64,000 nucleotides of DNA from Pedobacter metabolipauper (GTDB lineage Bacteria > Bacteroidota > Bacteroidia > Sphingobacteriales > Sphingobacteriaceae): the NCBI RefSeq assembly GCF_004362715.1, contig NZ_SNYC01000006.1, positions 372,001-436,000 of the forward strand. The letters are read 5' to 3'. The position numbers were made by a program, and so were the translations under genes. Positions 1-8,570 of this stretch are shown in pieces; the first letter of the stretch is position 1; the number at the start of each line of letters is the position of its first letter. The notes under the pieces were generated by a model. It was not told the DNA's origin, did no database searches, and saw only the letters and a program-made list of their open reading frames with translations.

Positions 1-139
1 TGGCCGACTTTAAATTGGAATATGCTTTTGAATTTGACTGAACATCTGCATTGATCTTGTTAAAGACAACACTAAAATCATCCTGCGCAGCAGCATTAAG
101 AACAAAACAGCAGGCAAACAAAACAAATAAGGCTTTCAT
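1..139 (-). CDS. Secreted protein, N-terminal fragment (possible M28/M20-type metallopeptidase)
   Basis: Only the first 46 codons lie in the window; the gene runs off the left edge. The ATG is the complement of 137-139. It opens with a hydrophobic signal peptide (MKALFVLFACCFVLNAAAQ) that ends in an Ala-x-Ala-Gln type cleavage site, so the product is exported. The next residues (DDFSVVFNKINADVQSNSKA) resemble, from memory, the start of secreted M28-type aminopeptidases of Pedobacter, but too little is present to decide. The signal peptide is firm; the peptidase guess is weak. Confidence 0.6.
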   Translation of the reverse strand, partial: MKALFVLFACCFVLNAAAQDDFSVVFNKINADVQSNSKAYSNLKSA

Positions 140-213
140 AAAGATATTTTTTATGAAAATAGGCTTTTTAGACAGATAAACATAGGTTGTTATGCAACAA
201 ATGTATGATTAAC

Positions 214-1185
214 CTATTTTTTACGCTCGGTGGTGTACCGAACAAGCTGTTCTAAGCCAGTTCTGGCATCGCCAGGCTCAAAACTGTATAAAATATCAAA
301 AGCTTCCTGTTGATATTGAAGCATTTTTTCGTTGGCGTAATGAACACCTTCTTTTTCATTCACAAAGTCGATGATTTCCTGAATTTTGGCAGGCTCATCC
401 TGATGGTTCTTAACCAGGTTAATGATTCGCTTCTTTTCAGATTTCTCAGCCCGGTTCAGCGCATAGATTAATGGGAGTGTAACCTTCTTTTCTTTAATAT
501 CTATACCTAAAGGCTTACCCACATCATCAGTACCGAAATCAAACGTATCATCTTTAATCTGAAAGGCAATTCCAACCTTTTCACCAAACAACCGCATTTT
601 CTCTACAGTTTCTTCATCAGCACCAGCAGATGCGGCTCCGCATGCACAGCAGGAAGCGATTAATGAAGCTGTTTTTTGCCGGATCACATCAAAGTAAAGC
701 TCTTCACTGATATCCATCCGTCTAACCTTTTCAATCTGTAGCAGCTCACCCTCGCTCATTTGTTTCACCGCTTCAGAAACGATCTGTAGTAAGCGAAACT
801 CACCATTATTTACAGATAGCAGCAAACCTTTTGCCAGCAGATAGTCGCCAACCAATACCGCTATTTTGTTTTTCCATAAGGCATTGATAGAGAAAAACCC
901 ACGTCTTTCATACGCGTTATCCACAACATCATCATGAACCAGTGTGGCTGTATGAAGCAATTCTACCAGGGCAGCACCACGGTGGGTAGATTCAATGATA
1001 CCACCACAAAGTTTAGCTGCAAAAAAAACAAACATCGGACGGATCTGCTTTCCTTTCCTTTTTACAATATAATGTGTAATCCGGTCCAGTAAAGGCGCAT
1101 CACTATGCATTGAGGCTTTGAACTTTTCTTCAAAGACATCTATATCTGCAGCTATGGGTAGTTTTATCTGATTTATTCCTGGCAT
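214..1185 (-). CDS. ispB: Polyprenyl (octaprenyl-type) diphosphate synthase
   Basis: A 323-residue trans-isoprenyl diphosphate synthase that elongates farnesyl diphosphate with isopentenyl units to make the quinone side chain. Both aspartate-rich magnesium-binding motifs are intact: DDVVD at about residues 85-89, followed by the usual RRG, and DDTFD at about 212-216. A GKQIRP motif near residue 45 binds the allylic or homoallylic diphosphate. Length is normal for the long-chain class. The protein has no signal peptide and should be cytosolic. A Bacteroidota -7 box (TATGTTTG) lies 22 bases before the ATG, so it has its own promoter. It could equally be called hepta- or solanesyl-type, since chain length cannot be read from motifs alone. 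Confidence 0.93.
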   Translation of the reverse strand: MPGINQIKLPIAADIDVFEEKFKASMHSDAPLLDRITHYIVKRKGKQIRPMFVFFAAKLCGGIIESTHRGAALVELLHTATLVHDDVVDNAYERRGFFSINALWKNKIAVLVGDYLLAKGLLLSVNNGEFRLLQIVSEAVKQMSEGELLQIEKVRRMDISEELYFDVIRQKTASLIASCCACGAASAGADEETVEKMRLFGEKVGIAFQIKDDTFDFGTDDVGKPLGIDIKEKKVTLPLIYALNRAEKSEKKRIINLVKNHQDEPAKIQEIIDFVNEKEGVHYANEKMLQYQQEAFDILYSFEPGDARTGLEQLVRYTTERKK

Positions 1186-1207
1186 TTCAGGTAAAAAAAT
1201 GTGTGTG

Positions 1208-1215
1208 CAAACATA
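1208..1215 (-). promoter_or_regulatory. Promoter -7 box TATGTTTG for ispB
   Basis: On the minus strand the box reads TATGTTTG, a full match to the Bacteroidota sigma-ABfr -7 consensus TAnnTTTG. It sits 22 bases upstream of the ispB ATG. No convincing -33 element was seen. Confidence 0.6.
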
Positions 1216-1250
1216 AATTAAATTCCTTTAAATGCACACGGTTGTAAAAA

Positions 1251-2669
1251 TTAAACCTTCATTGCTTTTGACGGACATGCAAAGTCTGTTCTTTTTAAAT
1301 CGGTAGCTTTAAGCGTTCCGTATCCACCTGCGATATCAATTACATGATCCACACCTCTTGCTTTAAGAATAGAAGCGGCAACCATAGAACGGTATCCACC
1401 AGCGCAGTGGATATAATAAGTATCATTTGGATTAATCTCGTTTGTCCAGTCGTTGATGTAGTCCAGCGGACGGGCAAGGGTAAATTCAAGATGCTCGGCC
1501 TCATATTCACCGGGCTTCCTTACATCAAGAACATGAACATCCGGATTGGCGTTAAAAACCGCTTCAAATTCAGTGGCTGGTATAGATTTAACGGTGTCTA
1601 CCTCTTTACCGGCAGCAAGCCAGCTGTCAATGCCACCATCCAGATAACCGATAGTGCTGTCATAGCCAACCCGTGCTAAACGGGTAATTGCTTCTTCTTC
1701 TTTACCACTTTCAACAATCAGTAGCAGCGGTTGCTGAAGATCGGTTACCAATGCACCAACCCAAGGGGCAAACTGACCATTAAGACCAATATTAACAGAC
1801 GATGGGATAAAACCAGCAGCAAAAACCTGCGGGTCTCTTGTATCCAGGATCAAGGCTCCAGTTTGGTTGGCCATCGCTTCAAAATCAACCGGAGACAATG
1901 GATTCAATCCCTTCTCATAAACATCATCAAAACGCTCGTATCCGTTTTTATTCATTGCTGCATTCTTTGCAAAATATTGAGGAGGAGGAAGAATGCCATC
2001 AGTAACCTCTTTTATAAATTGTGCTTTAGTAGCAGCTTTAAGTGCATAATTAACTTGTTTCTGATTACCTAACGTATCAAAAGTTTCTTTACTCATATTC
2101 TTACCACAGGCAGAACCGGCACCATGTGCAGGGTATACCAAAACATCATCCGGTAAGGTTAAGATCTTATCATGTAAAGAGTCATATAAGGTACCGGCCA
2201 TATCCTCTACAGTCAGCGTACCTTTCTGGGCCAGATCGGGCCGGCCTACATCACCAATAAACAAAGTGTCGCCGCTAAAGATGCAGTAGGGCTTACCATC
2301 TTTATCCGTCAGTAAATAGGTAGTAGATTCTGGCGTATGACCAGGAGTATGCAGCGCAGTAATGGTTAGATCGCCCACCTTAAATTGCTCCCCATCAGCA
2401 GCGATGTGAGCTTTAAAAGAGGTACTTGCCGTTGGGCCGTAGACGATTTCCGCACCAGATTTTTCTGCCAGATCGATGTGGCCTGACACGAAATCAGCAT
2501 GAAAATGCGTTTCAAAAATGTACTTAATGCGTGCATTATCCTTACTTGCTTTTTTAAGATAAGGACTTACTTCACGCAATGGATCTATAATTGCAGCTTC
2601 ACCATTACTTTCTATGTAATAGGCGGCTTCTGCTAAACAACCCGTATAAATTTGCTCTATATTCATCAT
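1251..2669 (-). CDS. CstB-like persulfide dioxygenase fused to two rhodanese domains
   Basis: A 472-residue protein with an N-terminal metallo-beta-lactamase fold and two C-terminal rhodanese domains, the architecture of CstB/ETHE1-type persulfide dioxygenase-sulfurtransferases that oxidise low-molecular-weight thiol persulfides to sulfite or thiosulfate. The iron ligands are visible: THFHADFVSGH (His55, His57, Asp59), His111 in TPGHTPES, and Asp134 in SGDTLFIGD. The first rhodanese domain (about 265-355) has no cysteine in its active loop and looks inactive, while the second carries Cys422 in HCAGGYRS. This pseudo-rhodanese plus active rhodanese order is that of CstB. Bacillithiol genes (bshA, ytxJ) elsewhere in the window suggest bacillithiol persulfide as the substrate. 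A TAGTTTTG box lies 7 bases before the ATG. Confidence 0.85.
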   Translation of the reverse strand: MMNIEQIYTGCLAEAAYYIESNGEAAIIDPLREVSPYLKKASKDNARIKYIFETHFHADFVSGHIDLAEKSGAEIVYGPTASTSFKAHIAADGEQFKVGDLTITALHTPGHTPESTTYLLTDKDGKPYCIFSGDTLFIGDVGRPDLAQKGTLTVEDMAGTLYDSLHDKILTLPDDVLVYPAHGAGSACGKNMSKETFDTLGNQKQVNYALKAATKAQFIKEVTDGILPPPQYFAKNAAMNKNGYERFDDVYEKGLNPLSPVDFEAMANQTGALILDTRDPQVFAAGFIPSSVNIGLNGQFAPWVGALVTDLQQPLLLIVESGKEEEAITRLARVGYDSTIGYLDGGIDSWLAAGKEVDTVKSIPATEFEAVFNANPDVHVLDVRKPGEYEAEHLEFTLARPLDYINDWTNEINPNDTYYIHCAGGYRSMVAASILKARGVDHVIDIAGGYGTLKATDLKRTDFACPSKAMKV

Positions 2670-2676
2670 AACAGCA

Positions 2677-2684
2677 CAAAACTA
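2677..2684 (-). promoter_or_regulatory. Promoter -7 box TAGTTTTG for the CstB-like gene
   Basis: The minus-strand box TAGTTTTG matches TAnnTTTG and lies 7 bases upstream of an ATGATG start. The predicted 5-prime leader is only about three bases. Confidence 0.55.
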
Positions 2685-2727
2685 AGATTATAATCCCGGT
2701 GTAGAAATGTAAAATACAACTTTTACC

Positions 2728-3744
2728 TTAAGCAGTTAATTCTCCCCTTAAAGATTGCTCCAAAAGCCGTTCTACATCTTTCTTTTCCAATCCCTGTCCC
2801 ATTAAGTACATCAGTTTCGTAGTGGTCGCCTCAAAGGTCATATCGTATCCGCTAACAACACCCATTTGCTGCAGCTTTCTGCTCGTTTGGTACATACCAA
2901 GTTCTACAGAACCCCGCTGGCATTGGGTAATGTCCACAATGATCTTATCCTGCGCGATCGCTTCTTTCAGGCAATCGATAAACCACTCCGCAGTGCTTGT
3001 ATTTCCAGAACCGAATGTTTCCAGGATAATCGCATCAACCGGTGAGTGGGTAATGGCCTTTACCGCTTGTGGTGAAATACCCGGGTACAATTTTAAAACC
3101 CCTATGTTCGGGTTCAGCGTTAAATGTACAATTAGCCGATCAGATGGCTGTGGCAAAATGTAATTGCTAAAAAAAGAAAGGGTTACACCGGCTTCTCCCA
3201 GGATCGGATAATTTGGCGACCGAAAAGCTTCAAATTTTTCAGAATTGTATTTAATAGACCGGTTACCTCTAAACAACTGGTAATCGAAATAGATACACAC
3301 TTCGGGAATCATTGCTTTCCCTTCATTTTTTGTAGCTGCAATTTCTAATGCAGTGATCAGGTTCTCTTTAGCATCTGTTCTGATCTCCCCTATTGGAAGC
3401 TGCGAACCGGTAAGCACCACAGGCTTACTCAGGTTTTCCAGCATAAAGCTTAACGCAGAAGCAGTAAAAGCCATAGTATCAGAACCATGTAAGATCACAA
3501 AACCATCAAAATCGTCGTATTTACTGGAGATCAGCTGGGCAAGCTCTGCCCAAATTTCCGGGGTCATATTGGAAGAATCCAGAATGGGATCAAAAGAATA
3601 CACATCCAGATCATAATTTAAACGGTCCAGCTCAGGTACATTCTGACGGATCTGTTTAAAATCAAAGGGGATCAATGCACCCGTCTTTGGATCATTAACC
3701 ATCCCAATTGTTCCACCGGTATAAATAATGAGTATTTTAGTCAT
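2728..3744 (-). CDS. ansA: Type I (cytosolic) L-asparaginase
   Basis: A 338-residue asparaginase that hydrolyses L-asparagine to aspartate and ammonia. The first active-site threonine is in YTGGTIG (residues 8-14) at the very N-terminus, and the second Thr-Asp pair is in LHGSDTMAFTA (about residues 84-94). There is no signal peptide, which favours the cytoplasmic AnsA type over the periplasmic AnsB type. The gene starts three bases after the tatD stop codon, so the two are almost certainly co-transcribed with tatD first. No unusual features. Confidence 0.93.
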   Translation of the reverse strand: MTKILIIYTGGTIGMVNDPKTGALIPFDFKQIRQNVPELDRLNYDLDVYSFDPILDSSNMTPEIWAELAQLISSKYDDFDGFVILHGSDTMAFTASALSFMLENLSKPVVLTGSQLPIGEIRTDAKENLITALEIAATKNEGKAMIPEVCIYFDYQLFRGNRSIKYNSEKFEAFRSPNYPILGEAGVTLSFFSNYILPQPSDRLIVHLTLNPNIGVLKLYPGISPQAVKAITHSPVDAIILETFGSGNTSTAEWFIDCLKEAIAQDKIIVDITQCQRGSVELGMYQTSRKLQQMGVVSGYDMTFEATTTKLMYLMGQGLEKKDVERLLEQSLRGELTA

Positions 3745-3747
3745 TCA

Positions 3748-4515
3748 TTAAACGTTAAAAATACGGATAGAGTTGGCTGTAGTTACCGATGCAATCTCTT
3801 CCAGGTCTACCTGATAAATATCTGCTAGCTTCTCTGCAATATAAACCAGGTAACTGCTCTCATTCGGCTTACCTCTAAACGGCAATGGGGCTAAATAAGG
3901 AGAATCTGTTTCCAGTACGAGGTTGGCCAACGGAATGCTTTTTAAAACTTCGTCCAAACCAGCGTTCTTATAGGTAACCACACCGCCAATGCCCAGGTAA
4001 AAGCCCAGATCAATTGCTTTTTGCGCCTGTTCCAGATTTCCTGTAAAACAATGCAGAATGCCTCTGAGCTTTTCGTCCTTTTCCTTTTCTAATACTTCAA
4101 ACACTTCATCAAAGGCTTCCCTGCAGTGAATTACAATAGGAAGATCAAGATCCTTGGCCCAATTGATCTGCTCAGTAAACGCGGTCTTTTGAAAATCAAG
4201 CGTGGTTTTATCCCAGTGCAGGTCAATCCCAATCTCTCCGATCGCATAGATCTGCCGGTCCATCAAACTCTCGCATATTTCATCCAGAACAAGTTCATAA
4301 TCCTCCTTCACATCACAAGGATGTAACCCGGCCATGGCAAAACAATTTTCCGGATATTTACTAACCAGGTGATCAATTTTAGCTATGGAAGCGATGTCTA
4401 CATTGGGCAAAAACAACCGTTCTACCTTATTGTCAAAGCAGCGCTGCATCAGCAAGGCTTGTTTTTCCTCATCTGTCTCGTAATACAGATGGGTGTGGGT
4501 GTCCGTTAAAACCAT
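3748..4515 (-). CDS. TatD family metal-dependent hydrolase
   Basis: A 255-residue TIM-barrel nuclease of the TatD family (3-prime to 5-prime DNase or related hydrolase). The first metal ligands are DTHTHL at residues 5-10; further ligands are in GEIGID, IHCREA, LHCFTG and ETDSPYL. An upstream in-frame start at 4584 would add 23 residues, but that extension would be encoded by the rho-independent terminator at 4531-4566 and has no family resemblance, so the ATG at 4515 is the likely start and gives the normal family length. A near-consensus box TAACTTCG ends three bases before this ATG. It is followed after three bases by ansA. Confidence 0.9.
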   Translation of the reverse strand: MVLTDTHTHLYYETDEEKQALLMQRCFDNKVERLFLPNVDIASIAKIDHLVSKYPENCFAMAGLHPCDVKEDYELVLDEICESLMDRQIYAIGEIGIDLHWDKTTLDFQKTAFTEQINWAKDLDLPIVIHCREAFDEVFEVLEKEKDEKLRGILHCFTGNLEQAQKAIDLGFYLGIGGVVTYKNAGLDEVLKSIPLANLVLETDSPYLAPLPFRGKPNESSYLVYIAEKLADIYQVDLEEIASVTTANSIRIFNV

Positions 4516-4530
4516 AAGCGAAGTTAACAA

Positions 4531-4566
4531 AAAACCCTGTCCGGCATATATACCGGACAGGGTTTT
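4531..4566 (-). terminator. Rho-independent terminator after the FKBP gene
   Basis: A perfect 14-bp stem (AAAACCCTGTCCGG at 4531-4544, its complement at 4553-4566) with an 8-base loop. Read on the minus strand it is followed by a TTTTTT run. It closes the transcription unit of the FKBP gene and lies just upstream of the tatD ATG, which fixes that start. Short T runs on both sides allow some bidirectional function. Confidence 0.85.
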
Positions 4567-4602
4567 TATTTTATCTCTGACCAAGGTCAGAAAGAAGAAT
4601 TA

Positions 4603-5601
4603 CTATTTAACAGGGGCAGTAGGAACCGGTGGTGCAACTGGTGCAGCAGGAACGCCTGTAGGTTTTTTAATATCAACAATCTCAACTTCGAATGACAATG
4701 GAGAGAAAGGGGCAATTTTACCCTGAGGGTTTCCACTTTCACCGTAAGCCAATAAAGAAGGGATGATCAGGTGAATTTTACCACCTTTACCAATTAACTG
4801 GATACCTTCATCAAATCCAGGAATTGCAGCACCAAGCGTAAATGCACGTGGAACATACTGAGCCATTGGATTGTGAATTTTAGCAGCTTTAGCTATTTTC
4901 TCATCAGTAGTATCAAATATACGCTCAGAACCGTCGCTGGCTTTAGTCAGAAGTTTACCAGTATATTTCAACATTAAGGTATCACCTAAAACTGCTTTTT
5001 GAGCACTTCCCGGAGTAATGATCACATATTGTAAGCCAGAAGCTGTAGTTTGGGTTTTCAATTTATTATCATCAACAAAAGTTTTGATCTTTCCAGCTTC
5101 AGCGCCTTTAATTTTAGCGATGTTATCAGTATAGTCTTTTTGGAAAAACTCCTGAGCTTTTTTCTGGAATGTTGAGTCAGCTTCATTAGCCGCTTTTTTC
5201 AATACTTTTTCTACTTTAACTGTAAATACCAGGTAGGTATCTTTTCCTGCGGTAGGAGGTTTAGGCTGACCAGAATATTTAGCCATTGTATCCAGGTTCA
5301 ATTTAAAAGTTGCACTATCACCTTCACCAAAAAGGTAAAGAACATCATTCATATCACCTGCGTAAACTTTTTTACCAACTGGAAAGATCTGTGCCTGATC
5401 AATGTCATAAGTACTGAACATGATCGAATCTCTTTCATTTTTTTGGGTAAAGTTTAATTTAACGATATCACCCTCTTTAATTTTTTCGTTTCCACCATCT
5501 TTGTGGATCTGATACATCAAACCTCCTGGTCCTTTTTTGTAGTTGTTACAAGCAGCTAATCCAAGTGTTGCCGCGAAAAGAATTATTATACCTTTTTTCA
5601 T
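4603..5601 (-). CDS. FKBP-type peptidyl-prolyl isomerase lipoprotein with two FKBP-like domains
   Basis: A 332-residue envelope protein. The N-terminus MKKGIIILFAATLGLAAC carries a lipobox with the lipidated cysteine at residue 18. A divergent FKBP-like domain (about 25-135) lacks the usual active-site signature, whereas the C-terminal domain (about 185-318) has the expected YTGKLL, FDTT, PGFDEGIQLIGKGGK and IPSLLAYGE segments of a working isomerase. A long lysine-rich helical linker joins them, an arrangement typical of periplasmic folding factors. The last residues are a Pro/Ala/Val-rich tail. It starts 59 bases after the nrnA stop on the same strand and ends before a strong terminator, so nrnA-FKBP is probably one unit. 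Confidence 0.88.
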   Translation of the reverse strand: MKKGIIILFAATLGLAACNNYKKGPGGLMYQIHKDGGNEKIKEGDIVKLNFTQKNERDSIMFSTYDIDQAQIFPVGKKVYAGDMNDVLYLFGEGDSATFKLNLDTMAKYSGQPKPPTAGKDTYLVFTVKVEKVLKKAANEADSTFQKKAQEFFQKDYTDNIAKIKGAEAGKIKTFVDDNKLKTQTTASGLQYVIITPGSAQKAVLGDTLMLKYTGKLLTKASDGSERIFDTTDEKIAKAAKIHNPMAQYVPRAFTLGAAIPGFDEGIQLIGKGGKIHLIIPSLLAYGESGNPQGKIAPFSPLSFEVEIVDIKKPTGVPAAPVAPPVPTAPVK

Positions 5602-5660
5602 GTGGTTATTTTATTTTTTTGTCGTTTTATATATTTTTTTAATTGTACTTAAGAGGCTGT

Positions 5661-6671
5661 TTACTGCAGCAGCTGTGTTTTATATTCGGTTAATATTGAT
5701 TTAAATTCATTACGGGTATCTTCTAAGTTTTTGTCAGAAGCACCACCAGCAGCATTCCTGTGCCCACCGCCGTTAAAGTATTTCTTACAAATTTCGTTTG
5801 CAGGAAAATCCCCGGTAGAGCGCAAAGATAATTTAACTTTATCAGTTCTTTCAATAATAAATGCAGCCAGTCTTATTCCGTTTACAGAAAGTGCATAATT
5901 CACAATTCCCTCTGTATCACCCGTAGCCACGTTATATTCTCTCAATTCTTCTTTAGTTACGGATATAATTGCCGTATTAAACTCTCTCAGTATCTCTAAT
6001 TTGTTACTCAGGCAATGTCCTAAAAACCTCAAACGGTTTTCAGTGGCATTATCATATACCAACTGGTGTATCTTCCAATGTTCTGCACCAAGATCAATCA
6101 GTTCAGCACCAATCCGGTACACTGCAGACGTTGCAGAAGGAAAGCGGAAAGAACCAGAATCGGTCATGATACCGGTGTACAAACAAGTCGCAATGTCTTT
6201 ATTCATCATCGCACCATCTTTCAGCTCATTTACAATAAAATCATAAACCAACTGAGCGGCGGCGCAAGCATTGATATTCCAGTGACGGTAGTCGTCAAAA
6301 TCTTCAGGTTCAAGGTGATGGTCGATCATGATCTTATACGCATCAGAAGCCCGAACCAATTCACCAAGTTCATTGATCCTGCTCAGCGTATTAAAGTCCA
6401 AACAAAAGATGATTGCTGCATCAGCAACTAATGCGGCAGACTGATCAGGTTGATCAGTATAAATGATCACATCAGAATTATTAGGAAGCCAATGCAAAAA
6501 GTAAGGGTAATCCGTTGGCGTGATCACTTTAACATGATGCCCCAATTGGATCAGGTATGCATACAAACCTAAAGATGAGCCCATCGCATCACCGTCCGGT
6601 TTATGGTGCGTAGTGATAACAATTTTCTGCGGCGTAGCCAGCAACGACTTTAATTCTGAAATTGACAACAT
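5661..6671 (-). CDS. nrnA: DHH-family phosphoesterase, NrnA-like oligoribonuclease/pAp phosphatase
   Basis: A 336-residue DHH/DHHA1 protein that in characterised relatives degrades 2-5 nt RNA and dephosphorylates 3-prime-phosphoadenosine 5-prime-phosphate. Motif I is HHKPDGDAMGSSLG (about residues 21-34), the DHH motif is MIDHHLEPEDFDD (about 116), and the DHHA1 glycine-rich motif is GGGHRNAAGG (about 297). Bacteroidota lack the Orn-type oligoribonuclease as a rule, so this is probably the main nanoRNase. It is divergent from ndk and has its own TAGCTTTG promoter box 11 bases before the ATG. Confidence 0.9.
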   Translation of the reverse strand: MLSISELKSLLATPQKIVITTHHKPDGDAMGSSLGLYAYLIQLGHHVKVITPTDYPYFLHWLPNNSDVIIYTDQPDQSAALVADAAIIFCLDFNTLSRINELGELVRASDAYKIMIDHHLEPEDFDDYRHWNINACAAAQLVYDFIVNELKDGAMMNKDIATCLYTGIMTDSGSFRFPSATSAVYRIGAELIDLGAEHWKIHQLVYDNATENRLRFLGHCLSNKLEILREFNTAIISVTKEELREYNVATGDTEGIVNYALSVNGIRLAAFIIERTDKVKLSLRSTGDFPANEICKKYFNGGGHRNAAGGASDKNLEDTRNEFKSILTEYKTQLLQ

Positions 6672-6682
6672 AATTTTCGGTG

Positions 6683-6690
6683 CAAAGCTA
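6683..6690 (-). promoter_or_regulatory. Promoter -7 box TAGCTTTG for nrnA
   Basis: The minus-strand box TAGCTTTG fits TAnnTTTG and lies 11 bases upstream of the nrnA ATG, in the 112-bp divergent region shared with ndk. Confidence 0.55.
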
Positions 6691-6752
6691 ATAATTTAAT
6701 GATAAATTGAGGCCTAATATATTTCAAGCTTTAATATTAACAGTATAAAACG

Positions 6753-6760
6753 TAATTTTG
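6753..6760 (+). promoter_or_regulatory. Promoter -7 box TAATTTTG for ndk
   Basis: The box TAATTTTG fits TAnnTTTG and lies 23 bases before the ndk ATG. The surrounding DNA is very AT-rich, so the -33 element is not clear. Confidence 0.55.
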
Positions 6761-6783
6761 CAAAAAAATCGAAATAAAATAAG

Positions 6784-7203
6784 ATGAGTACAAACAGAAC
6801 TTTTACCATGATTAAGCCAGATGCAGTTGCAAACGGGCATATTGGCGCAATCATAAATGATATTACTGCAGCTGGATTTAAAATCATTGCATTAAAATAT
6901 ACAAAACTAACTGACGAAACTGCAGGTAAGTTTTATGAGATCCACAAAGCACGTCCTTTTTATGCAGACCTGGTAAGCTTCATGTCTTCAGGACCAATCG
7001 TTGCCGCTATCCTTGAAAAAGATAATGCAGTGGAAGATTTCAGAACCCTAATCGGAGCAACCAACCCTGCAGATGCTGCTGAAGGTACTATCCGTCAAAA
7101 ATATGCGAAATCAATTGATGCAAATGCAGTTCACGGATCTGATTCTGATGAAAATGCAGCTATCGAAGGCGATTTCTTCTTTACTGCTGCTGAACGCTTT
7201 TAG
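6784..7203 (+). CDS. ndk: Nucleoside-diphosphate kinase
   Basis: A 139-residue Ndk that transfers the gamma phosphate of ATP to nucleoside diphosphates through a phosphohistidine. The start [12 protein letters not shown] is the family signature, and the active-site histidine is in [12 protein letters not shown] near residue 117. Length is standard. It is monocistronic: its own promoter is upstream and a strong terminator follows within 40 bases of the stop codon. Confidence 0.97.
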   Translation: MSTNRTFTMIKPDAVANGHIGAIINDITAAGFKIIALKYTKLTDETAGKFYEIHKARPFYADLVSFMSSGPIVAAILEKDNAVEDFRTLIGATNPADAAEGTIRQKYAKSIDANAVHGSDSDENAAIEGDFFFTAAERF

Positions 7204-7241
7204 TAAACAACACCTACTGACAATGGTCAGCTGTTAACATA

Positions 7242-7276
7242 AAATAAGCACCCCAAAAGGTGCTTATTTTTTTATT
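7242..7276 (+). terminator. Rho-independent terminator after ndk
   Basis: An 11-bp perfect stem (AAATAAGCACC at 7242-7252 with its complement at 7259-7269), a 6-base loop and a long T run. Confidence 0.85.
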
Positions 7277-7308
7277 TAGTTTGTACCTTTCCAAACAAAT
7301 TTATACAA

Positions 7309-8046
7309 ATGAAGAAGATCATCATTACATTTTTATTGCCTCTATGTGCTGTTGTTGCCGTAGCACAAACTAAAAAAACGGCAACAACAACAAAAAAGAC
7401 GGTTACTACAAAGGCTAAAACACCTGTAAAACCACTGCCTGTGTTTAAAAGCACACTGGATTCTGCAAGTTATTCATTGGGATTAACAATGGCCGGCCGA
7501 ATGAAATCAGATGGATTAACTACACTAAATTATCCACTACTGATGCGTGGCTTACAAGATGCGCTGGAGAGTAAAACCCCTTTGCTTAATGAAGAACGCG
7601 GACAACAGGCAATTAACAATTTATTTGGTGGTATAGCCAAGCAAAAATTTGCACCCAATATTGCTGAAGGTAAAACGTTCCTGGAAAACAACAAAAAACA
7701 AGCTGGCGTAAAGGTTACTGCAAGCGGCATCCAGTATGTGGTATTGGCAGAAGGAACCGGAATTAAACCAGTAGCTACAGATACCGTATTGGTACATTAC
7801 AAAGGCACCTTACTAAACGGAAAGCAATTTGACAGTTCTTACGACCGTGGAGAGCCGCTATCACTTCCTTTAAACCGCGTAATAACCGGATGGACAGAAG
7901 GTATGCAGCTCATGTCAACCGGTTCAAAATACAAATTCTTTATTCCATATAACCTGGCATACGGAGAACGTGGTGCAGGAGCGGACATTCCTCCTTACAG
8001 TACCTTAATATTTGAAATCGAACTATTAAAAGTAAACGGGAAGTAA
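7309..8046 (+). CDS. Secreted FKBP-type peptidyl-prolyl isomerase
   Basis: A 245-residue periplasmic isomerase. It has a cleavable signal peptide (MKKIIITFLLPLCAVVAVAQ), then a Lys/Thr-rich stretch encoded by A-rich codons (about 21-45), an FKBP N-terminal dimerisation domain with the typical SYSLGLTMAGRMK start (about 52-125), and a complete FKBP domain (about 145-243) with VHYKGTLLNGKQFDSSYDRG, GWTEGMQLM and IPYNLAYGERG. This resembles FkpA/Mip-type chaperone-isomerases. It is separated from ndk by a terminator. TACCTTTC at 7284-7291 is one base from a -7 box and could drive it. Confidence 0.92.
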   Translation: MKKIIITFLLPLCAVVAVAQTKKTATTTKKTVTTKAKTPVKPLPVFKSTLDSASYSLGLTMAGRMKSDGLTTLNYPLLMRGLQDALESKTPLLNEERGQQAINNLFGGIAKQKFAPNIAEGKTFLENNKKQAGVKVTASGIQYVVLAEGTGIKPVATDTVLVHYKGTLLNGKQFDSSYDRGEPLSLPLNRVITGWTEGMQLMSTGSKYKFFIPYNLAYGERGAGADIPPYSTLIFEIELLKVNGK

Positions 8047-8097
8047 AATCTGCAAACCATTATTATAATTTTTTGTTAAAGAATAAAAACAAACATT

Positions 8098-8277
8098 ATG
8101 ATGATCAAAAGATATTTCCCACTGGCAATTATTGCGTTCCTATCTACTACACTGGCAAGTTGTGAACTTGTTGAAGGCATATTTAAAGCCGGCTTCTGGA
8201 CGGCAATTGTAGTAGTAGTGGTAGTTGTAGCACTAATAATTTGGCTGGTTAGTAAAGTTTTTGGTGGAAGAAGCTAA
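8098..8277 (+). CDS. Small lipoprotein with one C-terminal membrane segment
   Basis: A 59-residue protein. An N-terminal hydrophobic signal ends in a lipobox-like LASC (cysteine at residue 22), followed by ELVEGIFKAGFWT and a valine-rich transmembrane helix (about 36-53). Very similar small proteins with CELVEGIFKAG are common in Bacteroidota and are sometimes misnamed phosphatidate cytidylyltransferase; the protein is far too short for that enzyme. Two adjacent ATG codons offer alternative starts one codon apart. It lies 51 bases after the FKBP gene and may be co-transcribed. Function unknown. Confidence 0.8.
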   Translation: MMIKRYFPLAIIAFLSTTLASCELVEGIFKAGFWTAIVVVVVVVALIIWLVSKVFGGRS

Positions 8278-8279
8278 TC

Positions 8280-8570
8280 TTATAGAAATATAATATCTGT
8301 AATCACTTCAGTACCGGCTCGTTCATTAATTTTTTGGATGATGCCGGTTCTGACCATCAATAATTCATTTTTAATTACGGATGATTCTACCCGGATAAAC
8401 AATTTGTTGTGGGCAATATAGATTTGAGTAGTTCTGTTGGCAACAGCATTCCCCATCAGTTCGGGCCAAAATGCAATAACGGCAGTTTCATCGAACCTGC
8501 CTTTTAGCTTATATACTTTAAGCATTTTACCAATCCCTTCTTTTAAGGTAATGTCGTTCGGTTTACGCAT
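8280..8570 (-). CDS. DUF721 protein, DciA-like helicase loader
   Basis: A 96-residue DUF721 protein. The family includes DciA, the ancestral bacterial loader or modulator of the replicative helicase DnaB. It begins MRKPNDITLKEGIGKMLKVY and contains the typical core with FWPELMGNAVANRTTQIYI and a helix with SSVIKNELLMVR. Its start overlaps the 3-prime end of recF by 8 bp, so the two are translated from one message; association of DUF721 with recF/dnaA-region genes is common and fits a replication role. Its stop is only two bases from the stop of the convergent small lipoprotein. Confidence 0.85.
   Translation of the reverse strand: MRKPNDITLKEGIGKMLKVYKLKGRFDETAVIAFWPELMGNAVANRTTQIYIAHNKLFIRVESSVIKNELLMVRTGIIQKINERAGTEVITDIIFL

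Noticed and set aside
8098-8277. Phosphatidate cytidylyltransferase
   Set aside because: Such names circulate for similar small proteins, but 59 residues with a lipobox and one helix cannot be that enzyme.
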